DNA from: Burkholderiales bacterium
GTDB taxonomy: Bacteria; Pseudomonadota; Gammaproteobacteria; Burkholderiales; Burkholderiaceae_C
Length of the DNA stretch: 33,597 nt
NCBI GenBank assembly: GCA_003241965.1
Contig: QBMB01000017.1
Coordinates: forward strand, 26,224 to 59,820
Direction: 5' to 3'
Shown here: positions 18,258-25,809 of the stretch, piece by piece
Layout of the letters: each line of letters opens with the position of its first letter
Numbering within the stretch: the stretch's first letter is position 1
Program-made: the position numbers and the translations under genes
Notes under the pieces: model-generated
Databases searched by the model: none
What the model was told of the DNA's origin: nothing
The model's input: the letters and a program-made list of their open reading frames with translations, nothing else

Positions 18258-18296
18258 CTTACACCACCAAGCCTCCACGAAAGCCGGGGCGGTTCA

Positions 18297-19148
18297 GTGT
18301 GGCCTTGCTCACTTGGGGTGTAGGCCGGTAGCACTGCCGGGTGATGTTCTAACGGCACTTCATCCACACGTGTAACCGCACGCATTTTCGTGTTGAACCC
18401 CCAGAGTTGGGTCTCTTGACAAAGCCTTATGATCGCCAATAGCTGGAACGGAGCGAATAGCGTACTTCCATATTGAAGCGCGTGTGCCTCCAAGCAACCA
18501 GTTCGTGCCGCTTAAATGACTACAAGCAATCTTCGACCGACCGCTTGCAGGATCTGCCTTTACGACGTACCTTCAACGATGCATCTCAACTGTGAGTTCT
18601 CAGCTTCGCGTATCAGCACGGTCGATACTCAGATCGGAGAGTCAACACTCCAATCGGTCTTACGCTTCCAAAGCCGCATTGCCGTGACGTGCATCGTTTG
18701 ATTGGCGTCAATTGATGTACATGGTAGTCTCTGCGCGTATCTTTGATCTTCGGCGTTCGGGAGTGTATTGATTAAATTTAAGAGCGTACATCAACATTGT
18801 GTCCACTTTGACCAAGGCTCATGCAGGGATATCTAATTAAGTGAATCTTGATGAACGTATCTGGATGGAGGTGGTTGAGTTATCTTGATGTAATGGTGAT
18901 TGAGCCTTGTTGATTCAGGATGACATTATTCGGGCGTTACTTGGAGGCGGTGCATCTTTGAATTCTTCTTCAGATCGATGTACGTTTTGGTAAGTCGATG
19001 TATTTGGCGCAGCTTACCATCAAATATCTTGATTTGACTTTGAAAGCCATGATTCTGCATTGTGATTGAAAATTGCTGAGCAAAATATCTCACTTATTCG
19101 TCGCTACTGAGTCATGCATAAAAATATTCTAATGATTGAGGATTGATT
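18297..19148. other. Non-coding or decayed spacer downstream of IS copy 1
   Basis: About 850 bases without a gene I can support. The first ~400 bases are of moderate GC and contain short frames on both strands, one on the minus strand (18236-18493) of no recognised family; it may be a decayed mobile-element piece. From about 18720 on the sequence is strongly AT-rich with many stops in all frames. GAGGA at 19138-19142 is the ribosome site for the next gene. No tRNA, array or terminator is evident. Confidence 0.4.
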
Positions 19149-20015
19149 GTGGCTATTTTGGATAAAAGTTCAATTGAGTATCAGCGGGGAATGGGTAATT
19201 GGAAAGCCTGGGGTGACGACGTTGCTCCTATCTTTGTTGCCGCTGAAGAATGGAGGCGCAACTTATCTGGCGTGCGTCTACCTTGGTTATGTTGGAATGT
19301 TCAAGATGACTGGTGCTTTCTACAGCAGCAGTTGGTTGAATCAGTCGGTTGGACTCCAGTAGTCGGCTTTGATCCGCGAGTTGGACCTCCAGCAAAAACA
19401 ACAAAAAATGCTCTCGTTATTGACTTCAATCGCCACTTTGGACTGCCGGTTTTGTATCCTCACTTTCCATTGGAGTTTGCATTTCTCTTTTCTGAAAGGC
19501 TTGCATTCTGGCATTCTGATCTTTTAGTTCGCTTGGATAAGTTAGAGCAAGTCGCTCGTGTTTTTGAAGACTTGCCTCAAGGTTCAATGGCTGCGGTAAG
19601 CTCAATTGGCCTGCGGAATATGTTTGACTTTACTAAGCAGCGTTACTGGGAACTTATTGGCTGTACAACTAGAGATGCAAGCAGAAGTCAGTACGATAAT
19701 GGTTGTGGTTGGTGGCTGAATTTTTATGATCACGTCAATAGAGCTATTAATGCATCTGACAAAGACCTTAGGCGCTACTATTGGGATCACGGAACAGGCG
19801 CTTTGTATTGGAGCCGTCGACATGGAGGTAAGGTTAAGAAGCTTCGAGAGGCAGAATTTTCTGCAGGACACTTTTCCCAGATTAAGTTCAATGGATATAA
19901 GCGAGTTTCTCCAAATAATGAATTTCGAGAATTGTCTCAAGATTTGACTGCAAATTTTCAGCTTAGGCGGTGTGCAGCCAAGATGGGCTTACTCGATCTG
20001 ATTGGGCCCGAGTAA
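19149..20015 (+). CDS. Hypothetical protein of glycan cassette (orphan)
   Basis: A 288-aa soluble-looking protein that I do not recognise. The GTG at 19149 is preferred as start because GAGGA ends 6 bases before it; the frame also allows TTG at 19143. It has many aromatic residues (WNVQDDWCFLQQQ, GCGWWLNFYDHVN, YYWDHGTGALYWSRRHGG). It lacks a signal peptide or membrane helix. The C-terminal part ends in a short helix (LRRCAAKMGLLDL). The length and the aromatic-rich pattern would suit a sugar- or nucleotide-binding enzyme, but that is only a guess. It lies with a GT-C glycosyltransferase between two IS copies in low-GC DNA, so it is probably an acquired glycan-modifying gene. There is no strong promoter in view. 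Confidence 0.7.
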   Translation: MAILDKSSIEYQRGMGNWKAWGDDVAPIFVAAEEWRRNLSGVRLPWLCWNVQDDWCFLQQQLVESVGWTPVVGFDPRVGPPAKTTKNALVIDFNRHFGLPVLYPHFPLEFAFLFSERLAFWHSDLLVRLDKLEQVARVFEDLPQGSMAAVSSIGLRNMFDFTKQRYWELIGCTTRDASRSQYDNGCGWWLNFYDHVNRAINASDKDLRRYYWDHGTGALYWSRRHGGKVKKLREAEFSAGHFSQIKFNGYKRVSPNNEFRELSQDLTANFQLRRCAAKMGLLDLIGPE

Positions 20016-20183
20016 TTATCTCAATTGTGGCTCTTCGAATTTAGGTGATTTTCAAGCCATCCTGAAGTATGCAGACTGAACTTACTCATTAAATTTGTTT
20101 GCTATCGAAGTCAAGTCCTTTGGCTTAGTAATTTGTGATTGCAGGTGTGTTTATTAATTTGTACTCGATGAAAATGGACTTCT

Positions 20184-21416
20184 ATGAAACTATCTAAATT
20201 GGAGCTCCGTTGGCTTCTATTGATATTGCTCGCTGGTATTGCCTTTAGATTGTTGTCTACTGTCTATTTGAAGCATCAACCTGCAAGCGATGAGCTTGCA
20301 TACTTGTCGATGGCTGAGAATTTTCTTCAAGGCAATGGGATTAGGGATGGATTGGGTAACTGGGCATTTTATAATGCAGGTTACCCGATGTTTATACTGC
20401 TTCCTTTTGCGTATTTATTTGGTGATTTGATTCTTGGTGCTCGAGTTGCAAATATCTTCCTTGGCTGCTTGTCTATTTTAGGGTGCTATTATTTGGCGCG
20501 TGAAATAGGTTTAGGTCTATTCGGTAGATTGGTTTCATCGGGTGTATATTCGTTTTATCTGCCAACTGGTGTTTATGCAGTTTATATTGCGAAAGAAACT
20601 CTTCTCGGATTGCTAATGCTGCTTGTGGCCTACCTGACGATTCGAACTTATAAGCACATTAGTTCCCTAAATGTCATTCTTCTCGGAGTGTTGTTCGCTG
20701 GAATTGCAATGGTAGGTAATGCCGGTCTTTCTTTGCTCCTGCCGTTGTTCCTCGTACTTTTTTTTGCCCCTGGATCATTGACTCGGCGCTTTTTTTCTGG
20801 TCTTGCAGTTGTATCTATTGCTGCTGTACTGGTTTCTCCTTGGCTGGTGAGAAATCTTGAGGTGGTTGGTGCGCCAGTTCTAAATACTAATGGTGGTTTT
20901 AATTTATACTTGGGGAACAATTCGGCGGCCACTGGATATTTTATGTCAATTGTAGACACTCCTCTTGGAAATGATTGGCAGCAACTTCGAAGGTCTGCTG
21001 GTGAATTCGAATCGGGCAATATTCTCAAGAAGATGGCGGTTGATTGGATTGTTGAAAATCCAACGAGTTTCTTAAAGTTGGCCATTAAAAAGGCGTTTCT
21101 TTTTTGGTGGCCACCTACGCATCAAGGGCAAGGAGATGGAGGTGGCGGCATTGAGCGAGTAGTTCGGCTCCTTTGGCTTGGCCAGTTTTTATTTATCGTT
21201 GCATTTTCTTTGGTCGCACTATTTTCATATGCGCCCAGAAAACTTGAGGTACTATTCTTATTCTTTATTGTGATCTCCTATACTGCTGTACACATGGTGT
21301 TTTATGTTATATATCGATATCGAGAGCCTATAATGCCGGTGGTTATTGTATTGTGTGCGGCAGGAATTGAAGCTTCAATTGCTTGGTATCGTTCTAAGTT
21401 TATTAATGTCCTTTAG
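20184..21416 (+). CDS. GT-C (GT39-like) membrane glycosyltransferase
   Basis: A 410-aa polytopic protein. The first periplasmic loop has the acidic pair D36-E37 (ASDELAYLSMAENFLQG), the expected GT-C catalytic site. The central region SPWLVRNLEVVGAPVL followed by TNGGFNLYLGNN is characteristic of dolichyl/polyprenyl-phosphate sugar mannosyltransferase-like proteins. It should transfer a sugar from a polyprenyl-phosphate donor in the periplasm, perhaps adding a side branch to the glycan. Composition is low (bases 20221-20280 are 23/60 G+C, against 45/60 at 4441-4500 in the operon). It is 168 bases downstream of the orphan gene on the same strand and ends 34 bases before the second IS copy. No ribosome site of note precedes the ATG. 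Confidence 0.86.
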   Translation: MKLSKLELRWLLLILLAGIAFRLLSTVYLKHQPASDELAYLSMAENFLQGNGIRDGLGNWAFYNAGYPMFILLPFAYLFGDLILGARVANIFLGCLSILGCYYLAREIGLGLFGRLVSSGVYSFYLPTGVYAVYIAKETLLGLLMLLVAYLTIRTYKHISSLNVILLGVLFAGIAMVGNAGLSLLLPLFLVLFFAPGSLTRRFFSGLAVVSIAAVLVSPWLVRNLEVVGAPVLNTNGGFNLYLGNNSAATGYFMSIVDTPLGNDWQQLRRSAGEFESGNILKKMAVDWIVENPTSFLKLAIKKAFLFWWPPTHQGQGDGGGGIERVVRLLWLGQFLFIVAFSLVALFSYAPRKLEVLFLFFIVISYTAVHMVFYVIYRYREPIMPVVIVLCAAGIEASIAWYRSKFINVL

Positions 21417-21545
21417 AATAGCCCCATTGTTCTTATAAGTTACTTTGTTATGAGCCGCCTTGGGATTTGAGGAAGCTCTTTTCTCTGAGAGGATTGAGCC
21501 CTTAGCAAGAAGTCAAACACCGAGGCCCGCGAACGCGCTGTTCGC

Positions 21546-21818
21546 ATGGTGCAGGAGCACCGAGGCGAGTACCTCTCGCTGTGGGCCGCCATCGAATCCA
21601 TCGCGCCCAAGATCGGCTGCGTACCGCAGACGCTCAACGAATGGGTCAAGCGCGATGAGATCGACACCGGTACGCGGGTTGGCGTCACGACGACCGACCT
21701 ACAGCGCCTGAAGGAGCTTGAACGCGAGAACAATGAGCTGCGCAAGGCCAACGAGATGCTGAAGCTTGCCAGCGCGTTTTTCGCCCAAGCGGAGCTTGAC
21801 CGCCGTCTGAAGTCCTGA
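21546..21818 (+). CDS. IS3-family OrfA (copy 2)
   Basis: Identical 90-aa protein to that of copy 1, with the helix-turn-helix ([16 protein letters not shown]) and leucine-zipper-like tail. It has the same missing upstream start codon: coding-like residues extend back from the ATG without an initiation codon before the in-frame TGA. Because both copies share this, it is a property of the element's source rather than decay of a single copy. Confidence 0.8.
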   Translation: MVQEHRGEYLSLWAAIESIAPKIGCVPQTLNEWVKRDEIDTGTRVGVTTTDLQRLKELERENNELRKANEMLKLASAFFAQAELDRRLKS

Positions 21819-21871
21819 AGGGCTTCATCGATCAGCATCGACAGGCCTACGGGGTCGAGTCGAGCTGCAAG

Positions 21872-22723
21872 GTGATGCAGATCGCCCCGTCTGGCTACTG
21901 GCGCCACGCCGCCCAGCAACGCAACCCGGCCCTGCGATGTCAGCGCGTTGAGCGTGACGGTGCATTGGCTCCTCACAGTGAACGTGTGTGGCGAGCCAAC
22001 ATGCAGGTCTACGGTGCCGACAAGGTCTGGAAGCAGCTCAATCGAGAGGGCATCTCCATTGCCCGCTGCACGGTCGAACGCTTGATGAAGCGCTTGGGCT
22101 TGCAGGGTGTGCGCCGTGGCAAGGTGGTACGCACCACCGTCAGTGATGGCAAGGCGCCATGCCCGCTGGACCGGGTCAACCGGGTCTTCAAGGCCGATCG
22201 GCCCAACCAGCTCTGGGTCTCTGACTTCACCTACGTATCGACCTGGCAGGGCTGGCAGTACGTGGCCTTTGTGATCGACGTGTATGCCCGACGCATCGTG
22301 GGCTGGCGCGTGAGCAGTTCGATGCGGACGGACTTCGTGCTCGATGCGCTGGAGCAGGCGTTGTACGCGCGGCAACCCGAGCGCGATGGCAGCCTGGTTT
22401 GTCACTCCGACAGGGGGTCGCAATACGTCAGCATCCGCTACAGCGAGCGCCTCGCCGAGGCGGGAATCGAGCCTTCAGTGGGCAGCAAGGGCGACAGCTA
22501 CGACAACGCGCTGGCCGAGACCATCAACGGCTTGTACAAGGCCGAATTGATCCACCGTCGAGCACCGTGGAAGACCAAAGAATCGGTGGAGCTGGCCACC
22601 CCGGAATGGGTGTCCTGGTTCAACCATCACAGGCTGTCGGAAACCATCGGCTACATGCCTCCAGCCGAAGCTGAGGCAAGCTATTCCCGACATCTCGCCA
22701 ATCAGGCGGCAACCGCCGCCTGA
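21872..22723 (+). CDS. IS3-family OrfB transposase (copy 2)
   Basis: A full-length 283-aa OrfB from the GTG at 21872; the frame is open further upstream to about 21800, allowing fusion to OrfA by -1 frameshift. The rve-type catalytic core has the three DDE regions: WVSDFTYVSTWQGW, VCHSDRGSQYVS and DNALAETINGLYKAELIH, followed by W-rich ATPEWVSWFNHHRLSETIGY. It catalyses excision-circle formation and insertion of the IS. I could not see the classical A6G slippery run in the orfA/orfB overlap; the recoding signal is not identified. It could mobilise copy 1 in trans. Confidence 0.92.
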   Translation: MMQIAPSGYWRHAAQQRNPALRCQRVERDGALAPHSERVWRANMQVYGADKVWKQLNREGISIARCTVERLMKRLGLQGVRRGKVVRTTVSDGKAPCPLDRVNRVFKADRPNQLWVSDFTYVSTWQGWQYVAFVIDVYARRIVGWRVSSSMRTDFVLDALEQALYARQPERDGSLVCHSDRGSQYVSIRYSERLAEAGIEPSVGSKGDSYDNALAETINGLYKAELIHRRAPWKTKESVELATPEWVSWFNHHRLSETIGYMPPAEAEASYSRHLANQAATAA

Positions 22724-22925
22724 CTTACACCACCAAGCCTCCACGAAAGCCGGGGCGGTTCATCCCCATTCAACTACTAGTGGTGCCGGGAGGTTATTGG
22801 ATAAATAGCTCTAGTTATGATGACAGAGAATGCCACCTATATGTTGACAGTTCGACTGTGACCATTTTTTGATTGAAATCAAGTGACCTATCTAAGTTCG
22901 ATAGAGATTTCCATTAAAATGGTGG

Positions 22926-25280
22926 CTACTGCCGAGGAATGATCGCCCATGTAGGATCCTTCAGAAAATCAAGATCCATTCCATTGGTTTTACTCTTCCA
23001 CAAATCGTAAGCTTGTCGTGAATTGCTTATGCCTAAGGTCGTTGTTACGGCAAGCATAGCTCGCGCGTTGGCGGCATAGCCTCCAGCCCAAGTCGGGTAT
23101 CCATCGTACTCTACGTTAGAAGTGCAATCGAATCCTGGAAAGTTCAACTGTGCAAGCTGACTCCATCCAGAGACAAACTTATTGCTTGAGTCTTTCAGGT
23201 TGATGTTGTAAGCGGCGGCTTTGGACAGGCAAAAACCTTGAGATTCGGCAAGAAATCGACCAACTCCAAAGCCGCTCATCCACTGGATCAGCTCGAGAGC
23301 TCGCGGCTCATTATTTTCCGCAAGTAACGATAGACTTATTGCAAGAAAGTCATTTTGCCACGGAACGCTAATGCTCAAGTTGTAAGGGCTTATGGGTGTA
23401 TTGGTCGGTGGCACTTGGGTGCGATCTGGATTCACAACCCAGTTTTGATAAAACCATTCAAGATTGTTTGAAAGGCGTTGCCTGAAGTAAGATTTCTGTA
23501 TATGAGCATCTGGCAATATGCGTGCTGCATCTCCTAACGCGCGCAATGTCCAAGCATGCGATCTGATTTGATCTTCCCAAAGAAGCCCCTGGCCAAAGCT
23601 ACGATACCCCGGACTCATTGCGGTCATATTCCACGCCGCCCAGAAAGAAAGCTCATCCTGAAAGAATGCATCACCAGTTACTAAATACGGAACATATGCA
23701 AATGAGCCTTGATGTGCGGTATCCGGTTCCCAAGGGGTTGCGCCATTTAGAACTGTCGGCAGTGCTGGTTGCGATGTGCCTCTCAAGGTGGAGACGTTTG
23801 GATATGCATCTAAGTCTAATGGAGAGTTTGTGGAGTCATCTCTGTAATGCATCGGAATTGCTGCTGCTGCATCTGCATTGGCCAGCATAATTTCTCGCAT
23901 GCGATCATCTTGTGTGATCAGATACATCGCAGTCCACCGTGGGAGTGGTCCAATTTCTGGTCTTCCCCCTGTTGTTGGAAAGTATGTAGTTAGGAAGACA
24001 CTGCCCATCGGTCCGAGGAGCGCTTGTTCTTGCCGTTTTTGGTTGAATAGACTGAACTCTCCCGCAATCACGGTCTCTGGCGTTTTTTGGGCAAGGTCAT
24101 AATTCCAAACTGCCTTACTGTTTAAGAAATACGGCATTGAATGCCTCACCCGCGTCTGCGGCTGCGAAGATGCCCCCGTCCAAACCACTTTGTGCCAACG
24201 CGCATGGTGGTAGTGCGTGAACTTGGGCTGAGTGTGAACGGTGGTGCCGTTGCGTTTGACGGCGAACGAATAGGTGATGTTGCCCGGGTTGGTCGTCCAG
24301 GTGCGGGTGTTCTCCATAACCACGTCTGTGCGAATGCGTGTGCCGCCGTCCACCAGCCTGGTGTGCAGGCGGGCGGTGAGATGGGGGTGCACCGCGTTGG
24401 TGGATCGGTCCTTGAAGGAGGTCACCACCGTGTATTCAGACGCCACTGCGCCAGCCAGGCGGCGGCCGGAGCTGTTGGCGATCTGCGCTTTCAATTGGGC
24501 TTGGGGCTGGGCAACCAGGTTGGCTGTCACATTGCCATTGGCATCGAACACCTGGGCTTCGAGTTCCAGGTTCCAGTCGGGGTCGGTTGGCAGAACGCTG
24601 GGTGTGCTGACTGTTTTCGTACCTGTGTAGAGGTTGACGATGCGCGTCTGGCCAGGCTGCATGTTGGCCAGCTGTGCGCTGAGCACGGCGAAGCGGGCGG
24701 AGCCGTCGCGGTGGGAAGAGATTTCGTCGCTCTGCAGCGGGATGGTGACGCCATCCACTTTGGCGACCAGGCTCTGCGTGGTGTGTTGCCAGTCGCCGGC
24801 CTTGAAGGGCTGGCCGAAGGTGACGGGCACGCTGATCTGGGTGGTTGAGCTTGTGGCGGCCACTTCGATGCAGGTGATAGCGCCTGCAGCACAGTTGAAA
24901 GCGGCGACTGGAGCCGGAGCCGGAGCCGGGGCTGGGGCTGGAGCTGGAGCTGGAGCTGGAGCTGGAGCTGGAGCTGGAGCTGGAGCTGGAGCTGGAGCTG
25001 CGCCTGGGTCCGGTCTCGGAGCTGGAGCTGGAGCTGGTCTAGGAGCTGGAGCAGGTGCAGGGCTGTTCGATGGATCAAGCACCACGGGGATGAAGCCGCC
25101 ACTGCTGCCGGGGTCGGCTGGCCTGACCATGTTGGCGCTTGTAGTGTCGCGGCTGGCTGTTGCTGTTTCACCGCCGCCGCCGCCGCCACCGCAGGCGGCC
25201 AATGCGGCCAGCAAGACCGTGCCGGGCACTTGCCGGTAGGCGCGTTGGCGGATGTCTTTGAAAGTGGTCTTCGTGTTCAT
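22926..25280 (-). CDS. Lipoprotein with Pro-Ala linker and YetA-like carbohydrate-processing region
   Basis: A 784-aa predicted lipoprotein. The signal ends in the lipobox LAAC with Cys30, followed by seven glycines. A low-complexity linker and a Pro-Ala tract (about residues 74-126) separate it from the folded part. The segment ISVPVTFGQPFKAGDW with VDGVTIPLQSDEISSHRDGS recalls the N-terminal domain of rhamnogalacturonan-lyase-like YetA/PcRGLX proteins. The C-terminal half is Trp/Tyr-rich and helical, as in alpha/alpha-barrel glycan enzymes. This is a resemblance, not proof. It probably acts at the outer membrane on the exported glycan. Base composition changes within the gene near 24140 (see findings). 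Two CRP-like palindromes lie upstream. Start is the ATG at 25280. I see no strong terminator between its end and the IS copy. Confidence 0.8.
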   Translation of the reverse strand: MNTKTTFKDIRQRAYRQVPGTVLLAALAACGGGGGGGETATASRDTTSANMVRPADPGSSGGFIPVVLDPSNSPAPAPAPRPAPAPAPRPDPGAAPAPAPAPAPAPAPAPAPAPAPAPAPAPAPVAAFNCAAGAITCIEVAATSSTTQISVPVTFGQPFKAGDWQHTTQSLVAKVDGVTIPLQSDEISSHRDGSARFAVLSAQLANMQPGQTRIVNLYTGTKTVSTPSVLPTDPDWNLELEAQVFDANGNVTANLVAQPQAQLKAQIANSSGRRLAGAVASEYTVVTSFKDRSTNAVHPHLTARLHTRLVDGGTRIRTDVVMENTRTWTTNPGNITYSFAVKRNGTTVHTQPKFTHYHHARWHKVVWTGASSQPQTRVRHSMPYFLNSKAVWNYDLAQKTPETVIAGEFSLFNQKRQEQALLGPMGSVFLTTYFPTTGGRPEIGPLPRWTAMYLITQDDRMREIMLANADAAAAIPMHYRDDSTNSPLDLDAYPNVSTLRGTSQPALPTVLNGATPWEPDTAHQGSFAYVPYLVTGDAFFQDELSFWAAWNMTAMSPGYRSFGQGLLWEDQIRSHAWTLRALGDAARILPDAHIQKSYFRQRLSNNLEWFYQNWVVNPDRTQVPPTNTPISPYNLSISVPWQNDFLAISLSLLAENNEPRALELIQWMSGFGVGRFLAESQGFCLSKAAAYNINLKDSSNKFVSGWSQLAQLNFPGFDCTSNVEYDGYPTWAGGYAANARAMLAVTTTLGISNSRQAYDLWKSKTNGMDLDFLKDPTWAIIPRQ
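24910..25061 (-). repeat. GGAGCT hexanucleotide repeat encoding Pro-Ala linker
   Basis: Degenerate to near-perfect repeats of GGAGCT on the + strand (AGCTCC on the coding strand), with the most regular run around 24939-24999. It encodes alternating proline and alanine in the lipoprotein linker. Since the unit is 6 bases, copy-number changes would keep the frame and alter only linker length. Confidence 0.9.
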
Positions 25281-25376
25281 GTGCTGCTTTCGTATTCAAT
25301 CTGTCGGTCTGCTGGCTGTTGCTTGTGCAGGCTGGGCAAGGGGATATGGGCAACTTCGACTGGGTCGGGCTTCACG

Positions 25377-25392
25377 CGTGATGTTTTTCACG
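25377..25392. promoter_or_regulatory. CRP/FNR-like palindromic site (GTGA-N6-TCAC), proximal
   Basis: The sequence CGTGATGTTTTTCACG is a perfect inverted repeat of CGTGA/TCACG around a 6-base centre, the half-site spacing of CRP-type regulators. It is about 97 bases upstream of the lipoprotein ATG. TCACGCGTGA (25372-25381) overlaps it as a further palindrome. Which regulator binds is not known. Confidence 0.55.
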
Positions 25393-25445
25393 CCACCTGT
25401 TGCACCTATCTCGACGACAACGGTTTGGACTTTAGGCTTGGCGCT

Positions 25446-25461
25446 TGTGATATTTGTCACC
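25446..25461. promoter_or_regulatory. CRP/FNR-like palindromic site (TGTGA-N6-TCACC), distal
   Basis: TGTGATATTTGTCACC matches the CRP consensus TGTGA-N6-TCACA at 9 of 10 defined positions. It lies 69 bases from the proximal site (centre to centre) and about 166 bases upstream of the lipoprotein start. Two matched sites in a spacer make a chance explanation less likely, but binding is inferred. Confidence 0.55.
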
Positions 25462-25809
25462 AACCAGACGGGACGCCAATTGAGAACGATGTGTGGAAAT
25501 TGGCGTTAATGGGCGGTGCTTTTGCGCGGACCAGTGGTCAAGCGCGCACAGGTGGATGCACCTGGCACAGCCGGGCATGCGGCGGGGTTTTTCGCTCTGC
25601 AGAGTGCGGTTTTATAAGGGTTTTTCAGGCAGGCGCCGGGAGATGTCTGCCCAGGGTGACTGGGGCTCAGTCGGCGGCGAGATTTTGCCGGGCAGTTGAA
25701 ACGAATTCGTCAGGCGCTGTAACGAATTGAAAGCCGGCACACAATTAAATGGCTATTTCGCTTTGGATTACTACCAATGCAGAATTTCCAACCCCGGAAT
25801 TAACCCGTA

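Larger units (their letters stand above)
16985..18296 (+). mobile_element. IS3-family insertion sequence, copy 1 (defective)
   Basis: A 1312-base element whose ends are set by comparison with the second copy at 21451-22762. The left end begins TGAGCCGCCTT. The right end finishes GGGGCGGTTCA, and its reverse complement starts TGAACCGCC, so the terminal inverted repeats match at 8 of the first 9 bases. It carries the two-frame orfA/orfB organisation of IS3 elements. No 3- or 4-base target duplication is seen (TTA before, GTG after). Both copies are preceded by TGTTA. The first ~605 bases look identical to copy 2, but bases about 17590-18115 differ at many positions, including a nonsense change in orfB. 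Confidence 0.9.
21451..22762 (+). mobile_element. IS3-family insertion sequence, copy 2 (intact)
   Basis: A 1312-base element in the same orientation as copy 1 and of the same length. Left end TGAGCCGCC and right end GGCGGTTCA form the imperfect terminal inverted repeats. It keeps full-length orfA and orfB, so it could be active. It is preceded by TGTTA, as is copy 1, and followed by TCCCC, so no target duplication is visible. Together the copies enclose a 3.15-kb AT-rich cassette (18297-21450), giving the form of a composite transposon. Outer flanks do not show a shared duplication. Confidence 0.92.
25281..25809. other. Regulatory spacer between lipoprotein and beta-helix genes
   Basis: About 530 bases with no gene. 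Besides the two CRP-like sites it holds a direct repeat AACGAATT at 25700-25707 and 25721-25728, exactly 21 bases apart. No convincing hairpin with a U-tract follows the beta-helix gene, so readthrough into the lipoprotein gene cannot be excluded. Short frames in the spacer are not credible genes. Confidence 0.5.

Noticed and set aside
22863..22890. Hairpin TTGATT/AATCAA after the lipoprotein gene as terminator
   Set aside because: The stem is short and is not followed by a T-run in the direction of transcription.
24910..25061. Possible CRISPR or other array
   Set aside because: The repeats are contiguous hexamers with no spacers and encode a Pro-Ala linker.
24634..25239. Gly-Ala-rich + strand frame opposite the lipoprotein gene
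   Set aside because: It is the antisense of the Pro-Ala repeat and a shadow of the real gene.
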